From Clostridium_AD sp050717535 (lineage in GTDB: Bacteria > Bacillota > Clostridia > Clostridiales > Clostridiaceae), in NCBI RefSeq assembly GCF_050717535.1, contig NZ_JBOITM010000066.1, positions 62,001 to 126,000 on the forward strand: a stretch of 64,000 nt of DNA, in the 5' to 3' direction. Under the pieces are notes generated by a model, which saw nothing but the letters and a program-made list of their open reading frames with translations, was not told the DNA's origin and ran no database searches. Both the position numbers and the translations under genes were made by a program. This document shows, one piece after another, positions 51,873 to 61,061 of this stretch; within the stretch, counting starts at the first letter, position 1; every line of letters starts with the position of its first letter.

Positions 51873-53195
51873 CTATTTTTTTCTTCTATTAATGTTTATT
51901 GTTCGTTTACCTTCACGGCAAGTTTGAGTTAAATGACGTTTAGCTGGGCATACATAAGAGCAACAAGCGCACTCAATGCAATCCATACCATGTAATTCTT
52001 CGAATTCATCATATTTGCCTCTTAAAACTAAAGAATTAAGTTTTGTAGGATTTAAAAACATAGGACAAACACTTATGCATTTTCCACATCTAATACAACT
52101 AGATTCTTCTTCAAGTTTAGCTTGATCTTTTGTTAAGCAAAGTATTCCTGAGGTTCCTTTAATTACAGGAATATCTAAAGAACGTAAAGCCATTCCCATC
52201 ATAGGACCACCAGAAAGTACTTTAACAGGGTCTTCTTTAAATCCACCAGCAGCATCTATAACTTCACTTATAGAAGTACCAAATTTTACTCTCAAATTAA
52301 GTGGCTCTTTAATTGCTTCTCCAGTTACAGTTAAAACTCTCTCTATAAGCGGTTTGCCATTTACTACTGCATTATATATCTCAAACACAGAATCAACATT
52401 TTGAACTATGCATCCAACATCTGCAGGAAGCTTTCCAGAAGATAATTCTCTTCCAGTAATAGAATAAATTAATTGTTTTTCTGCTCCTTGAGGGTATTTT
52501 GTAGTAAGTGGAGTGACTTCTACATTAGTAATGTTTTCTGAAGCTTTTTTCATAGCGGCTATTGCCTCAGGCTTATTATCTTCAACTCCAATATATCCTT
52601 TAACACCAGGAAACATTTGAAGAATAATCTTTAAGCCTTCTACAATTTCATTTGGTTTTTCTAGCATCATTCTGTAATCACAAGTTAAGTATGGTTCACA
52701 CTCAGCTGCGTTTACAATAATGCTGTCAATAACTTTTTCAGCAGGGGGGTTAAGCTTAATATGAGTTGGAAAACCAGCTCCACCCATACCTACGATGCCA
52801 GCTTCTTTAATGATAGCCAGTAGTTCGTTTTTTGATAGTTTTTCATAATCTTTGTTCGGAGTCATAGTAGATGCTTCTTCATAGATGTTATCGTTTTCGA
52901 TTATAACTGACATTACCATGGCTCCATTGCTATGTAATCTTGTGGCTACATCGAGTACTGTTCCAGATACACTGGAATATATTGGCGCAGATACAAAAGC
53001 TTTGGATTCACCTATTTTCTGTCCCATAAGTACGCGATCACCTTTTTTTACTAGTGGATCGCAAGGCGCTCCTATATGTTGTTGCATAGGAAATACTAAG
53101 TTGCCTTTTGGAAGCAAATCTTCAATTGCTTTGTGCATACTTAAGTCTTTTTTACCACTTGGGTGAATCCCTTTTTTGAAAGTCAAAAGTCCCAT
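51873..53195 (-). CDS. rnfC: Rnf complex subunit C (NADH-binding)
   Basis: The 440-residue peripheral subunit has the nucleotide/FMN block MGGAGFPTHIKL, related to the NuoF family. A SLBB-like region follows, then two ferredoxin-type motifs near the C-terminus, CIRCGKCISVCP and CIECACCSYVCP. It exchanges electrons with NAD+/NADH at the cytoplasmic side. It is the first gene of the rnf operon, with AAGGAGG before the ATG. The 418-base gap upstream (53196-53614) holds a hairpin with arms GTTATCTA/TAGATAAC at 53241-53273 in the leader and a palindrome at 53376-53394; I could not fix the promoter. Confidence 0.95.
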   Translation of the reverse strand: MGLLTFKKGIHPSGKKDLSMHKAIEDLLPKGNLVFPMQQHIGAPCDPLVKKGDRVLMGQKIGESKAFVSAPIYSSVSGTVLDVATRLHSNGAMVMSVIIENDNIYEEASTMTPNKDYEKLSKNELLAIIKEAGIVGMGGAGFPTHIKLNPPAEKVIDSIIVNAAECEPYLTCDYRMMLEKPNEIVEGLKIILQMFPGVKGYIGVEDNKPEAIAAMKKASENITNVEVTPLTTKYPQGAEKQLIYSITGRELSSGKLPADVGCIVQNVDSVFEIYNAVVNGKPLIERVLTVTGEAIKEPLNLRVKFGTSISEVIDAAGGFKEDPVKVLSGGPMMGMALRSLDIPVIKGTSGILCLTKDQAKLEEESSCIRCGKCISVCPMFLNPTKLNSLVLRGKYDEFEELHGMDCIECACCSYVCPAKRHLTQTCREGKRTININRRKK

Positions 53196-53240
53196 AATAA
53201 ACCTCCTTGTAGTTCTCTTTGGACCTAATAATTATTACCT

Positions 53241-53273
53241 GTTATCTATTTTTGGTTTTATGTAGTAGATAAC
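53241..53273 (-). other. Hairpin in the rnfC leader
   Basis: GTTATCTA and TAGATAAC pair across a 17-base loop, 45-80 bases upstream of the rnfC start codon. It is a possible regulatory structure or dyad operator; no known motif was recognised. Confidence 0.4.
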
Positions 53274-53375
53274 AATAATAAATGGAAAGCCACATTATAC
53301 TAATTTTAAGTTAAACTAGTGATTATACAATAAATTTATAGCATAAATTGTAAACAAAGCATAAACTTACTGCTA

Positions 53376-53394
53376 AGTGCATATATAATGCACT
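53376..53394. promoter_or_regulatory. Palindrome in the rnfC/yceG intergenic region
   Basis: AGTGCAT-ATATA-ATGCACT is a perfect 7-bp dyad about 180 bases upstream of rnfC and 220 upstream of the divergent yceG-like gene. It is a possible operator (a Rex-like or other dimeric site cannot be excluded), not matched to a known consensus. Confidence 0.4.
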
Positions 53395-53614
53395 ATACTA
53401 TATATATTACACCTTTTATGTGTATAAAAGAATGCCTTTTGCAAAAAAAAACGCATAAAATAAAGTTGCATTATTCTGATAATTCTAACTAATTTATATT
53501 TAAATGGTAATTTTTCAATATATTCTAATGAAAAACAAGTGTATAATATGCTATACTTGAGGGGATAAAAAAACTATATTTACAACAATAAACAATTAAA
53601 AAGGTAAGGTGAAT

Positions 53615-55261
53615 ATGGAAAAGAATAGTTTGAATAATTTAGAAATCCATAGTGTGAATTTGGACATCAATGAAGATATCATAAGTAGTTTAAAAAAAGA
53701 AATTTGTAAAAGAGATAAATTCCAATATAATTCCAATGTTGTGTTTATTCCATGTTATTTTTATAGGTTTATAGGTATAAAAGATAATGAGACTGATTAC
53801 TATGACAATTTGTATAAATTAGACAGTGAACTAAAAAAAATGGGATCAGGTTACAAAAGGTTTAGTGAAGGATTAGATAAGAATATTAGCATAAGACTTC
53901 AAAACGTATCCAATGATATTTGGGGAAAAGTGTTTCAAACTGAAATTATAGATGTGTCTTTAATTATAAATCTAATAAGTGATAATGGACTTTTTCCGAA
54001 TTTGACTAACAAAGTTTTGCTCACGCAGATTAAAAATAATTTCAAGGGGCTTTTAGAATACTATATTAAAAGTAATGAAACAACGGACAACCAGGATATT
54101 AAAGTTATTACAAACTATGTGATTCATTGGCTAAATATTTATTCTGAAGAATTATTTCGAAAATTTGATTATTTGAGTATTAATCCTAAAATCATATTTT
54201 ATGGGGATATTTCAAAAGCAGAAGTTTTTTATTTGATATTATTATCAACTTTGGGTTGTGATATTTTGTACTTCAATCCTGAAAATTTTGGTGCTTTCCA
54301 TGAAATTGATAAATACAATGCTTTTTCTAAGGAAATTGTTTATAATTGTAAAAGGGAAATAAAACAATTCCCTGTTGGTATAGAAGATAGAATTAAGACC
54401 ACTGCCTATAATGCCAAGGAGGAACTTAATAAAACACTGTTTACAGATGACTCTGGTTTTTACAGACCTTGGCAGTTTGCAGATTATAAGGTGCAGGCGG
54501 TAACCCTTAATACTACCTATGAAGAAATATACATATGGATGAAGGAAAAAGCACATATAAGGGAAGGGTGGACAGTTAAGGGTTCAACTGTAGTTATACC
54601 TAATATGTTCTCAAAAGTTTGTGGAACTCATGAGGACATTGATATATATTGGAAAGAGATTAACCAGGTAATAACTCAAAAAATAACAAAATTCTATAAT
54701 GAGTTACCTATAATGGAGGGAGTTCATTTAGAATATGGCAAGTTTAATCTAATATATCCTAACAATGCTTTTTCAGAATTCCATACGCAAGAAATGATTA
54801 ATTCATCTTGGTGGAAATACAAGGAATTGCGTTCTGGACTTCAAAAGACTATGGCAGAGAAAATTAAAGAACTGTGCTTAAACCCTGTAATAATAAATGT
54901 TGAACAGGAAGATTTAAGGGATTTACAAGTGGATATTTTTTCAGTACTTATAAATTTAGATGGAGAAGTACTTGAACTTTTGCAAGGATTTGATTATCCA
55001 GAAGAAGTTCCTAAAATTGTAGTGTATAATAATGAAGAGAATGGAAATTTATCTTTTGAAGATTGCATAATGCTTTCCTTTATGAATTCTCTTGGAATAG
55101 ATATAATTATCTATAACCCTTCAGGATATAACGATATAGAAAATTTCATTTATCCTGAGCAATACGATATTCATAGACTTACTAATGTGAGTTTTGAACT
55201 TCCTTTTAAAAAATATGTGGAAAAGAAGAAAGGTTTTTTTGATAGTCTTTTTCACAGCTGA
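53615..55261 (+). CDS. YceG-like protein
   Basis: The ~548-residue soluble protein resembles the YceG family of Bacillus subtilis, listed as a putative component of a biosynthetic module with TerD-type and TelA proteins. Recognisable stretches are NVVFIPCYFYRFIGIKD, a central LILLSTLGCDILYFNPENFG and a near-repeat late in the protein, MLSFMNSLGIDIIIYNPSGYND, so the protein may contain a duplicated domain. Function unknown; linked to tellurite and envelope stress by gene context in other species. The ATG at 53615 follows AAGGT; a GTG two codons earlier overlaps it. A TelA-like gene follows after 105 bases. Confidence 0.72.
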   Translation: MEKNSLNNLEIHSVNLDINEDIISSLKKEICKRDKFQYNSNVVFIPCYFYRFIGIKDNETDYYDNLYKLDSELKKMGSGYKRFSEGLDKNISIRLQNVSNDIWGKVFQTEIIDVSLIINLISDNGLFPNLTNKVLLTQIKNNFKGLLEYYIKSNETTDNQDIKVITNYVIHWLNIYSEELFRKFDYLSINPKIIFYGDISKAEVFYLILLSTLGCDILYFNPENFGAFHEIDKYNAFSKEIVYNCKREIKQFPVGIEDRIKTTAYNAKEELNKTLFTDDSGFYRPWQFADYKVQAVTLNTTYEEIYIWMKEKAHIREGWTVKGSTVVIPNMFSKVCGTHEDIDIYWKEINQVITQKITKFYNELPIMEGVHLEYGKFNLIYPNNAFSEFHTQEMINSSWWKYKELRSGLQKTMAEKIKELCLNPVIINVEQEDLRDLQVDIFSVLINLDGEVLELLQGFDYPEEVPKIVVYNNEENGNLSFEDCIMLSFMNSLGIDIIIYNPSGYNDIENFIYPEQYDIHRLTNVSFELPFKKYVEKKKGFFDSLFHS

Positions 55262-55366
55262 TATTTGATAAAACTGAGAATTAACAATTTGTAGTTAAAT
55301 TTGATTTTTATGTTAGTCATAAAAGTCTGAAAAATAAGTCATAAAAAAGTTAAGAGGAGTGGAAAC

Positions 55367-56467
55367 ATGGAAAATGATAATGGAGTACTTATAATTAAAG
55401 ATGAGAATGCTGAAAATCAAAGCATAGAGCAAAGGGCTAAAAGTATAAATAATCAACTTAGAGTCTCACCACAGGTTATGCAAATTGCTTCCAATTTGAA
55501 TATTAAAGATGCAAATGCCATATTAGAATTTGGAAACGAACCAGCACAGCAAATATCAAAATTTGCGGATCAAATATTAAATTCTATTAAAAGCAGTAGT
55601 ATGGAAGATTCAGGTGTTATGATAAAGGAACTTACTGTTATAATGAAAAAATTTGATAAGCAAGATTTTGAAGAAAACAAAACTAGTTTCCTTGGAAAAC
55701 TATTTAGCAAACCAGGTAAGGCGATAGATAAAATGATGGGTAAGTATAAAACCATTGGGGGAGAAATAGATAAGATTTATACTCAGCTCAGTGGTTATAA
55801 GGTGGAAATAAATAACTCCAATTTAATGCTTGAAAACTTATACAATCAAAATTTTGAGTATTATGGAGAATTAGAAAAATACATTACTGCAGGAAATATG
55901 ATTGTTGAAAAAAGTGAAGCTGGAGAACTTCCTAAACTCCAATCTTTGGCAAATAATGGAGAACAAATAAATGCAATTAATTTAGAAAATTTTAAAGCTA
56001 CTCTTGAAATGTTAAAGCAGAGAATTTATGATTTAGAAATGGCTAAAATGGTATCATTACAAACTGCTCCTCAGATTAAAATGATTCAAAGGGGTAATTA
56101 TAAGTTGATATCAAAAGTGCATTCTGCGTTTATAATAACTATTCCTGTGTTTAAAAATGGCATAATCCAAGCTATAGCATTAAAAAAACAAAAGTTAGTA
56201 GCGGATTCATTATCTGAACTTGATAGAACTACTAATGAGTTATTAATGAAAAATGCTGAAAATATAAGAAGTCAAAGTGTAGACATAGCAAAACTTGCTG
56301 GAGGCACTAGCGTAAAAATTGAAACACTAGAAAAGACATGGAATACTATTATGCAAGGTATCGAAGAAACAAAATCTATTGAAGATGACAATAAGAGAGT
56401 AAGAGAAGCTGGTATAGTTAAATTACACGACATGACAGAAAAACTAAAGCAGAAATCAATAAGATAA
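55367..56467 (+). CDS. TelA/KlaA-family toxic anion resistance protein (YceH-like)
   Basis: The 366-residue protein is almost entirely helical and charged, with coiled-coil character. Family blocks are FLGKLFSKPGKAIDKMMGKYKTIGGEIDKIYTQLSGYK in the middle and QTAPQIKMIQRGNYKLISKVHSAFIITIPVFKNGI further on. TelA proteins are associated with tellurite and other toxic anion or envelope-stress resistance; the biochemical role is not established. Pairing with a YceG-like gene reproduces yceG-yceH of Bacillus. It precedes rarA by 12 bases. Confidence 0.88.
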   Translation: MENDNGVLIIKDENAENQSIEQRAKSINNQLRVSPQVMQIASNLNIKDANAILEFGNEPAQQISKFADQILNSIKSSSMEDSGVMIKELTVIMKKFDKQDFEENKTSFLGKLFSKPGKAIDKMMGKYKTIGGEIDKIYTQLSGYKVEINNSNLMLENLYNQNFEYYGELEKYITAGNMIVEKSEAGELPKLQSLANNGEQINAINLENFKATLEMLKQRIYDLEMAKMVSLQTAPQIKMIQRGNYKLISKVHSAFIITIPVFKNGIIQAIALKKQKLVADSLSELDRTTNELLMKNAENIRSQSVDIAKLAGGTSVKIETLEKTWNTIMQGIEETKSIEDDNKRVREAGIVKLHDMTEKLKQKSIR

Positions 56468-56478
56468 TAGGTGATTAT

Positions 56479-57801
56479 ATGGATATGTTTGAATTACAAG
56501 CTGAAAAGAATTTATTAAAAGATGCACCACTTGCTGAAAGATTAAAACCTGAAAAATTAGAAGACTATGTAGGTCAAGAGCATATTTTGGGCAAAGGAAA
56601 ACTTTTATGGAGAGCCATTAAAGCTGATAAAATAACCTCCTTAATACTTTATGGCCCTCCAGGTACAGGAAAAACTAGCTTGGCTAAAGTTATTGCAAAT
56701 ACAACAAAATCTAATTTTGTTAGGCTTAATGCAGTCACAGATGGGCTAAAAGAATTAAGAGAAGTTGTGGCGCAGGCAAAGAATGATTTAGGAATGTATG
56801 ATATTAAAACTATCTTATTTATAGATGAAATTCATAGATTTAATAAGGCTCAACAAGATGCATTATTACCGTATGTTGAGAAGGGTACAATAGTCTTAAT
56901 TGGGGCAACTACAGAAAATCCATATTTCGAAGTTAATAACGCATTAATTTCTAGGTCTATGTTATTTAAGCTAGAGCCACTAGAGGAAAAACATATTCAA
57001 AAGATTATTAATCGTGCACTAGAAGATAAGATGGTGGGATTTGGAAATACCAATATTTCTATGGATAGTGCTTCTATAAGTTATCTTGCCAATATGGCAA
57101 ATGGAGATGCAAGGTGTGCACTAAATGCCTTAGAATTATCAATACTCACTACAGATAGAGATGAGCTAGGAGTTATAAATATAACCCTTGAGGTAATGGT
57201 GGAATGTCTCCAAAAAAAGCATATAAAATATGATAAAAATAGAGATGAACATTACGACGTGATTTCTGCTTTTATCAAAAGCATGAGGGGATCTGACCCG
57301 GATGCTACCGTGCATTACCTGTCTAGAATGATATACGCTGGAGAGGATCCTAAATTTATTGCTAGGAGAATTGTAATAGCTGCGTCTGAGGATGTGGGAA
57401 ACGCAGACCCAATTGCACTTCTAGTAGCAAATAATGCAGCGCAGGCAGTTCAGTTTGTAGGCATGCCAGAAGCAAGAATTATTTTATCACAAGCTGCTAT
57501 TTATATAGCCTGCGCTCCTAAAAGCAATGCATCTTATATGGCTATTAATAGGGCACTTAAAGACTTAGAGGAAAAAAATATAGGTAGTGTACCTGTCCAT
57601 TTAAGGGACAGTCATTATAGTGGAGCAAAGAAATTAGGCCATGGGGTAGGGTATTTATACCCTCATGACTATGAGGGTAATTATGTGAAACAACAATATT
57701 TACCTGATGAACTAGTTGGTACATCATATTATGAAGCTGGCAATAATGGATATGAGAAAAAAATTAAAGAGAGACTTAAGGAACATTTAAATAAAAAATA
57801 G
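56479..57801 (+). CDS. rarA: Replication-associated recombination protein A (MgsA/RarA)
   Basis: The 440-residue AAA+ ATPase opens LAERLKPEKLEDYVGQEHIL and has Walker A YGPPGTGKTSLAK, Walker B FIDEIHRFNKAQQDALLP, sensor IGATTENPYFEVNNALISR and GDARCALNALE. The C-terminal tetramerisation domain has SRMIYAGEDPKFIARRI. RarA acts at stalled replication forks and resembles clamp loaders. It starts 12 bases after the TelA-like gene, so the two appear co-transcribed. The ATG is preceded by AGGTGA. Confidence 0.95.
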   Translation: MDMFELQAEKNLLKDAPLAERLKPEKLEDYVGQEHILGKGKLLWRAIKADKITSLILYGPPGTGKTSLAKVIANTTKSNFVRLNAVTDGLKELREVVAQAKNDLGMYDIKTILFIDEIHRFNKAQQDALLPYVEKGTIVLIGATTENPYFEVNNALISRSMLFKLEPLEEKHIQKIINRALEDKMVGFGNTNISMDSASISYLANMANGDARCALNALELSILTTDRDELGVINITLEVMVECLQKKHIKYDKNRDEHYDVISAFIKSMRGSDPDATVHYLSRMIYAGEDPKFIARRIVIAASEDVGNADPIALLVANNAAQAVQFVGMPEARIILSQAAIYIACAPKSNASYMAINRALKDLEEKNIGSVPVHLRDSHYSGAKKLGHGVGYLYPHDYEGNYVKQQYLPDELVGTSYYEAGNNGYEKKIKERLKEHLNKK

Positions 57802-57893
57802 TGAACTCAATAGGAACTTTACTAAAATATATCTACTATGGATAACTTTTTTATAGTTAACAGTTTATCTTTCTATTAAATGTTTTTATGTGC

Positions 57894-58086
57894 AAAAAAA
57901 AGTATATATTACGTATAATGCATTGAAGCAAGCTTTAGAACTTCTTATTTTATTTTTAATTAATTTGCGTAAAGAAAAATATATGTTTGAGCGTTAGCGA
58001 GTTTATATTTTTTAGCAGATTAATTAAAAATAAAATTAGTAGTTCTTAGCGAAGTGAATGCATTAATAGTAATATATACTTTTTTT
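57894..58086 (+). repeat. Long hairpin element, family 1, copy B (between rarA and oligopeptidase)
   Basis: Outer arms are AAAAAAAGTATATATTAC and GTAATATATACTTTTTTT. Inside are TAATGCATT with AATGCATTA, then a long AT-rich stem (TTATTTTATTTTTAATTAAT and complement). The apical stem is AAAAATATA with TATATTTTT around the loop TGTTTGAGCGTTAGCGAGTT. Unpaired internal segments GAAGCAAGCTTTAG and CTTAGCGAAGTG correspond to those of copies A and C. The right end overlaps the oligopeptidase stop codon. The stretch 57802-57893 before it is AT-rich without a recognisable feature. Confidence 0.85.
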
Positions 58087-59872
58087 AGTTCATGTTAACA
58101 AATTTCTCTATATCTAGGGTAATAAGATTTAGAGAGCTTCTCCAAAAATCAATAGAATGAATGTCTACATTCATCATTTTTGCTACTTGTACTAAATTGT
58201 TTTTACCAGTAGCAGAAAGTAAGGCATCATATTCATTTACAAAGGAGTACCCTCTTTTCAAATATTCAGCATACAATCCTTTGGAGAATAATAGACCAAA
58301 AGCATAAGGAAAGTTGTAAAAATTACTGGAAGCATCATAATAATGCGGTTTACATATCCACATATATGGGTGCAAAAAATTATGGTCAAGACCGGCGCCA
58401 TAAGCTTTTTTCTGAGCATCTATCATGATTTCTTTTAATTCATTTACAGGTAGAGAACTATTTTCTCGGCGTTTAAAGAGTTCAGTTTCAAATAAATACC
58501 GGCTTAAGATATCTACAATTACTTGAGCATTGCTAGAAATATTATGCTCTAATATAGCAAAAGCTTCCTCTTTAGATGCATTTTTTAATGCTGCATTACT
58601 TATTATTGTTTCACAAAATATTGACGCAGTTTCTGCAATAGGCATAGGATAATCACTATTTAATGCAGATTCTTCTGTTAAACATAGACCATGATATCCA
58701 TGACCCAGTTCGTGAGCTAGAGTTGAAACATCATTAAAACTTCCAGTGAAATTAGATAGAATTCTACTTTCTTTAATGCTATGTAAATTAGCACAAAAGG
58801 CACCACCTAATTTTCCTACGCGAGGCTCTGCATCAATCCAGTTATGAGAAAAAGCATTATCAGCATAACTGGAAAGTTTATTACTAAAGGTATCAAAGTT
58901 TCTAACTATAAATTCTCTAGCCGAGTCATAGGTAAAGTGCATATTGGCGGTGCCCATTGGTGCAAATAATTCATAAAAAGGAAGACCTTCAGAATAGCCT
59001 AATAGTTCAGCTTTTTTTCTAAAATATTTTTCGAAAGAAGGAAGGCTCTCCATCATAGCACTTAGCATAACATCTAGTGTTTCACTATCCATTCTTGAGT
59101 TTTCAAGAGCATTATGAAGTGGAGATTTATATCCACGAGCTTTGCAAAGTGTAATAACTTCTCCTTTTATACCATTTAATGCTGCAGCAGAGGATTCAGC
59201 AATAGCATCATAAGATTTAAGTTCTGATTCATAAGCATTTTTACGCTTTCGACTATCTTTGTCAAAAGCCATATTTCTAATTGTTGATAGTGGAAGTTTC
59301 TCCTCTTTTCCATTTATATTAATAGGTATAAGCAGTGTTGAGGTAAGTATATTTTGAAGTTTAGACCAGGCATTTGATCCACTATTTTTCATTTTAGCCA
59401 TAAGCTCTTCTTCAGTATCACTAAGTAAGTATTTAGCATTTCTAGCTAGGTCACTTAGGTAATAACTATGTGCCTTAATAAGGTTAGAATCTTCAATTAA
59501 AGATTCTAGATTTTCTAGCGAATTTATCCATTTTGAAAAAACAGTGTAGGGTTTAGCCAGTCCAGCAACGTTTAATGATAATTTCTCTGAAAATTTGTTA
59601 GCAATTTCATTTTTTGTATCTATGCTTAAAACTAATTCTGTATAATTAAATAATTTATTTACAAGATCATTAAATTCATTTTCAAAATTAATATAGGCCT
59701 CAATTTTTAATTTAGAGTCATTGGATTTAGTACCGTCATTAGAGGGATTACAATTCTCTATTGTCCATTTTTTTATATATTCTATGGAATTTTCAAAACA
59801 ATTAATATCTTCTTTAAATTCCACGCTGTCAAAGGATTTGTATAGCTCATTTAAACTCCACTTCATTTCCAT
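58085..59872 (-). CDS. M3-family oligoendopeptidase (PepF-like)
   Basis: The 595-residue metallopeptidase has the zinc motif H387-E-L-G-H391 in VSTLAHELGHGYHGLCL, with the third ligand in the PMPIAETASIFCETI block. The N-terminal oligopeptidase-F helical domain precedes it (WSLNELYKSFDSVEFKEDI). It cleaves peptides of roughly 6-18 residues in the cytoplasm and would process what the Opp system imports. The start is ATG with GAGGTG before it. Its stop codon lies within the hairpin element copy B. Confidence 0.92.
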   Translation of the reverse strand: MEMKWSLNELYKSFDSVEFKEDINCFENSIEYIKKWTIENCNPSNDGTKSNDSKLKIEAYINFENEFNDLVNKLFNYTELVLSIDTKNEIANKFSEKLSLNVAGLAKPYTVFSKWINSLENLESLIEDSNLIKAHSYYLSDLARNAKYLLSDTEEELMAKMKNSGSNAWSKLQNILTSTLLIPININGKEEKLPLSTIRNMAFDKDSRKRKNAYESELKSYDAIAESSAAALNGIKGEVITLCKARGYKSPLHNALENSRMDSETLDVMLSAMMESLPSFEKYFRKKAELLGYSEGLPFYELFAPMGTANMHFTYDSAREFIVRNFDTFSNKLSSYADNAFSHNWIDAEPRVGKLGGAFCANLHSIKESRILSNFTGSFNDVSTLAHELGHGYHGLCLTEESALNSDYPMPIAETASIFCETIISNAALKNASKEEAFAILEHNISSNAQVIVDILSRYLFETELFKRRENSSLPVNELKEIMIDAQKKAYGAGLDHNFLHPYMWICKPHYYDASSNFYNFPYAFGLLFSKGLYAEYLKRGYSFVNEYDALLSATGKNNLVQVAKMMNVDIHSIDFWRSSLNLITLDIEKFVNMN

Positions 59873-60010
59873 ATTAACACCTCTATTTACAATATTTTAT
59901 ATGACTAATATATAAAATATATTATATCACGTTATATAAAATAAAATAACCCTATAATAGGGTTATTTTACATTTACATAAGAACGTAAAAAAAGTAGGA
60001 TCAAAGATTC

Positions 60011-60352
60011 CTACTTTTTATTTGAAAATATCTTTTTTATAATATTTAAAATATCTACTATATATACTAAATATTTTTCTAGTGATTCTGTTGCACCAAC
60101 AGCAGTGGCAGTTGTCTGAACTACGACTTCACTAACATCTTTTATATTGTCTGTTACCTCATATAAATTTTTAAAGGTTTTTGGTAAAACCGACAATATT
60201 TCATCAATACTATCTTCATTCTTTAAGATAATTGAATTTACCTTTGATATAGTTTTAATAAGTTTTAACAATCCTACTATCAATATAACTAAAATAACTA
60301 TACCAAGAAAAATTAATATGCCTTGTCCTGTTTTGAAAAAGTCTACATACAT
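60011..60352 (-). CDS. DUF948-family membrane-anchored protein
   Basis: The ~113-residue protein has one N-terminal membrane helix (about residues 8-30, GILIFLGIVILVILIVGLLKLI) and an amphipathic helical remainder (SIDEILSVLPKTFKNLYEVTDNIKDVSEV). This is the DUF948 layout, a family usually encoded beside YtxH proteins in Firmicutes and linked to general stress. Function unknown. The ATG at 60352 is preferred; the listed alternative four codons earlier (GTG) lies in the GTGGTG ribosome site. It follows the YtxH-like gene. Confidence 0.78.
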   Translation of the reverse strand: MYVDFFKTGQGILIFLGIVILVILIVGLLKLIKTISKVNSIILKNEDSIDEILSVLPKTFKNLYEVTDNIKDVSEVVVQTTATAVGATESLEKYLVYIVDILNIIKKIFSNKK

Positions 60353-60382
60353 TAATAGCACCACTATTCTTTTAGATTTTGA

Positions 60383-60883
60383 TTATTTTTTAATCTCAAC
60401 TTCAACTTGTCCCACAATTACTTCAGAATCATCTTTGTCAGTTTCAGCTATAACAGCATTTATTTCAGGCACAACTTTCGAAGCTTTTTTATCATTTAAA
60501 TATTGAGTAACTTTAACTTTAGCATCTGACACATTATTCTTAGTATCTGCTACTTTACTACTCATAGCTTGTTTAAGTGCTGTACTCTTTTGTTTTATTT
60601 TAACTTTAGCATCTGATACATTATCTTTAGCATCGGAGACTGTATTATCAACATTTTGTTTAATTTCTATAGTTTTTTCTTTAATATTGTTTGTAAGCTC
60701 TTTTGATGTGTTAGCTATATCTTGCCTGTTTTCTTTACCAGATTTAGGGGAAAACAGTAAACCACCTAGTAAACCACTAACACTGCCAGCAGCTGTACCT
60801 ATAAGCAATTTTTTTGCTGTATCAATTCTTAATTTTCTTTGTTTTTCTTTTTTTCTTTTTTCTATCCAGTTTGTAAATATCAT
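60383..60883 (-). CDS. YtxH-like protein
   Basis: The 166-residue protein has a basic N-terminus, a single glycine-rich hydrophobic segment with GTAAGSVSGLLGGLLFSPKSGKENR (the YtxH domain, about residues 30-55), and a long hydrophilic helix. The helix contains repeated NVSDAK units (VSDAKDNVSDAKVKIKQ, then NNVSDAKVKVTQ), giving an internal repeat. YtxH proteins are stress-induced in Bacillus; mechanism unknown. It precedes the DUF948 gene in one short transcript. A perfect 18-bp palindrome lies upstream at 60963. Confidence 0.82.
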   Translation of the reverse strand: MIFTNWIEKRKKEKQRKLRIDTAKKLLIGTAAGSVSGLLGGLLFSPKSGKENRQDIANTSKELTNNIKEKTIEIKQNVDNTVSDAKDNVSDAKVKIKQKSTALKQAMSSKVADTKNNVSDAKVKVTQYLNDKKASKVVPEINAVIAETDKDDSEVIVGQVEVEIKK

Positions 60884-60962
60884 ATTATTTCCTCCTTAAA
60901 AGATAAAACTTCTTACCATAATCATATACTTTAAATGGTTAATGTCAACAGATATGAGAAAA

Positions 60963-60980
60963 TGTAACGAAAACGTTACA
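60963..60980. promoter_or_regulatory. Perfect dyad between ytxH-like and plsC genes
   Basis: TGTAACG-AAAA-CGTTACA is an 18-bp perfect palindrome, typical of a dimeric repressor site (TetR or similar). It lies between two divergent genes. A half repeat TGTTAC and a near-match to a catabolite (cre) site, TGAAAGCGATAATT, follow within 25 bases. The regulator is unknown. Confidence 0.6.
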
Positions 60981-61061
60981 AAATGTTACTGAAAGCGATA
61001 ATTATTATAAAAACATATCAATTTTATGAGATATTTGATAAAATTATCGTAGGGGGGATAT

